From: an uncultured Bacilli bacterium
GTDB lineage: Bacteria; Bacillota_I; Bacilli_A; RF39; UBA660
DNA: 5,913 nt
NCBI GenBank assembly: GCA_944358275.1
Contig: CALVQZ010000042.1
Coordinates: 1-5,913 of the forward strand
Reading direction: 5' to 3'
In this document: piece after piece, positions 5,550 to 5,913 of the stretch
Layout of the letters: every line of letters begins with the position of its first letter
Numbering within the stretch: position 1 is the stretch's first letter
Notes under the pieces: generated by a model
Database searches by the model: none
The model's input: the letters and a program-made list of their open reading frames with translations, nothing else
What the model was told of the DNA's origin: nothing
Position numbers and translations under genes: made by a program

Positions 5550-5913
5550 ATGCAAAGATATATTGTAGATAATAAAGAATTAAAATTAGATGAAAGTGAT
5601 AAAAGACATATTATAAATGTAATGAGAATGAAAGAAAATGAATGTTTTCAAATAGTATTTGATAAAAAACTTTATACTTGTTTAATAGAAAGTATATCTA
5701 AAAAAGATTTAGTTTATAAAATAATAGATGAAAAAGATATTTATAAAGAAAAAGATATTAAAGTAATAATCGCATCTTCTATTATAAAAGAACAAAAAAT
5801 GGATTTTATGCTTCAAAAAGCAACTGAGTTAGGTGTAGATGAAATAATTCCAATTGTTTCAGAAAGAACTGTAGTAAAAGTTAATGATAAAAGTGATAAT
5901 AAAATAAATAGAT
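5550..5913 (+). CDS. rsmE: 16S rRNA (uracil-1498-N3)-methyltransferase, 3' end missing
   Basis: RsmE methylates N3 of U1498 in 16S rRNA of the small ribosomal subunit, using S-adenosylmethionine and a SPOUT-class knotted fold. The window holds the first 121 codons of about 245. The start at 5550 has GGTGGT 3 nt upstream and the family's MQRYIV opening. Residues 1-70 form the PUA-like RNA-binding domain with the typical HIINVMRMKENE segment. Next come IIASSIIKEQKMDFMLQKATELGVDEIIPIVSER split as ASS (75-77), the KEQKMDFMLQKATELG stretch (80-95) and the SERTVVK block (104-110), which mark the start of the catalytic domain. The C-terminal SAM-binding knot lies beyond the window. The gene is divergent from the AAA+ gene and has its own promoter. 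The frame is open to the last base, so truncation is only the window edge. Confidence 0.92.
   Translation, partial: MQRYIVDNKELKLDESDKRHIINVMRMKENECFQIVFDKKLYTCLIESISKKDLVYKIIDEKDIYKEKDIKVIIASSIIKEQKMDFMLQKATELGVDEIIPIVSERTVVKVNDKSDNKINR

Noticed and set aside
1..5913. Reassigned TGA codon, as in Mycoplasma
   Set aside because: All visible Trp codons are TGG and the long frames close without any TGA read-through; nothing requires an alternative code.

Overview
The window is a very AT-rich bacterial fragment (roughly a quarter G+C by eye) with short intergenic gaps, TAA as every visible stop codon and Trp encoded by TGG. AT-ending codons, sigma-A-like promoters (several with an extended TG before the -10) and a housekeeping rsmE gene point to a low-GC Bacillota or Mollicutes-like lineage, such as an uncultured gut Bacilli member. 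The taxon is inferred. No coding region needs TGA read as Trp, so the standard bacterial code suffices.

Layout. (1) 1-945 is a probable defence or toxin-antitoxin cassette. It holds the 3' part of an Abi_2/AbiF-type HEPN protein gene (+), a terminator, and then a separate promoter driving a short structured RNA of about 125 nt with its own terminator. The order protein gene, terminator, promoter, RNA resembles AbiF proteins with their associated abiF RNA. (2) 946-1043 holds a 13-codon mini-ORF with a good ribosome binding site and nine bases complementary to the RNA. (3) 1044-1544 (-) is an unrecognised 166-residue lysine-rich protein with a strong ribosome binding site and its own weak terminator. 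(4) 1757-4390 (+) is a complete P2-type cation-transporting ATPase, most likely a calcium pump. (5) 4397-5344 (-) is a stand-alone AAA+ protein related to the first ATPase module of ClpA/ClpB/ClpC. It has intact nucleotide-site motifs but no recognisable aromatic pore loop. The pump and the AAA+ gene converge on one shared bidirectional terminator that contains both stop codons. (6) 5345-5549 is a divergent control region with two back-to-back promoters, a 20-bp tandem duplication and a 12-bp perfect inverted repeat. (7) 5550-5913 (+) is the 5' half of rsmE (16S rRNA U1498 methyltransferase), cut by the window edge.

The gene pairs do not form one obvious pathway. The most coherent system is the HEPN protein plus RNA on the left: by analogy the RNA would restrain or guide a potential HEPN ribonuclease. 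The pump, AAA+ protein and rsmE look like chromosomal genes, each with its own promoter. Four of the five predicted protein-gene starts (the Abi start is outside the window) would have 5' leaders of only about 9-16 nt, so little leader-based control is expected there.
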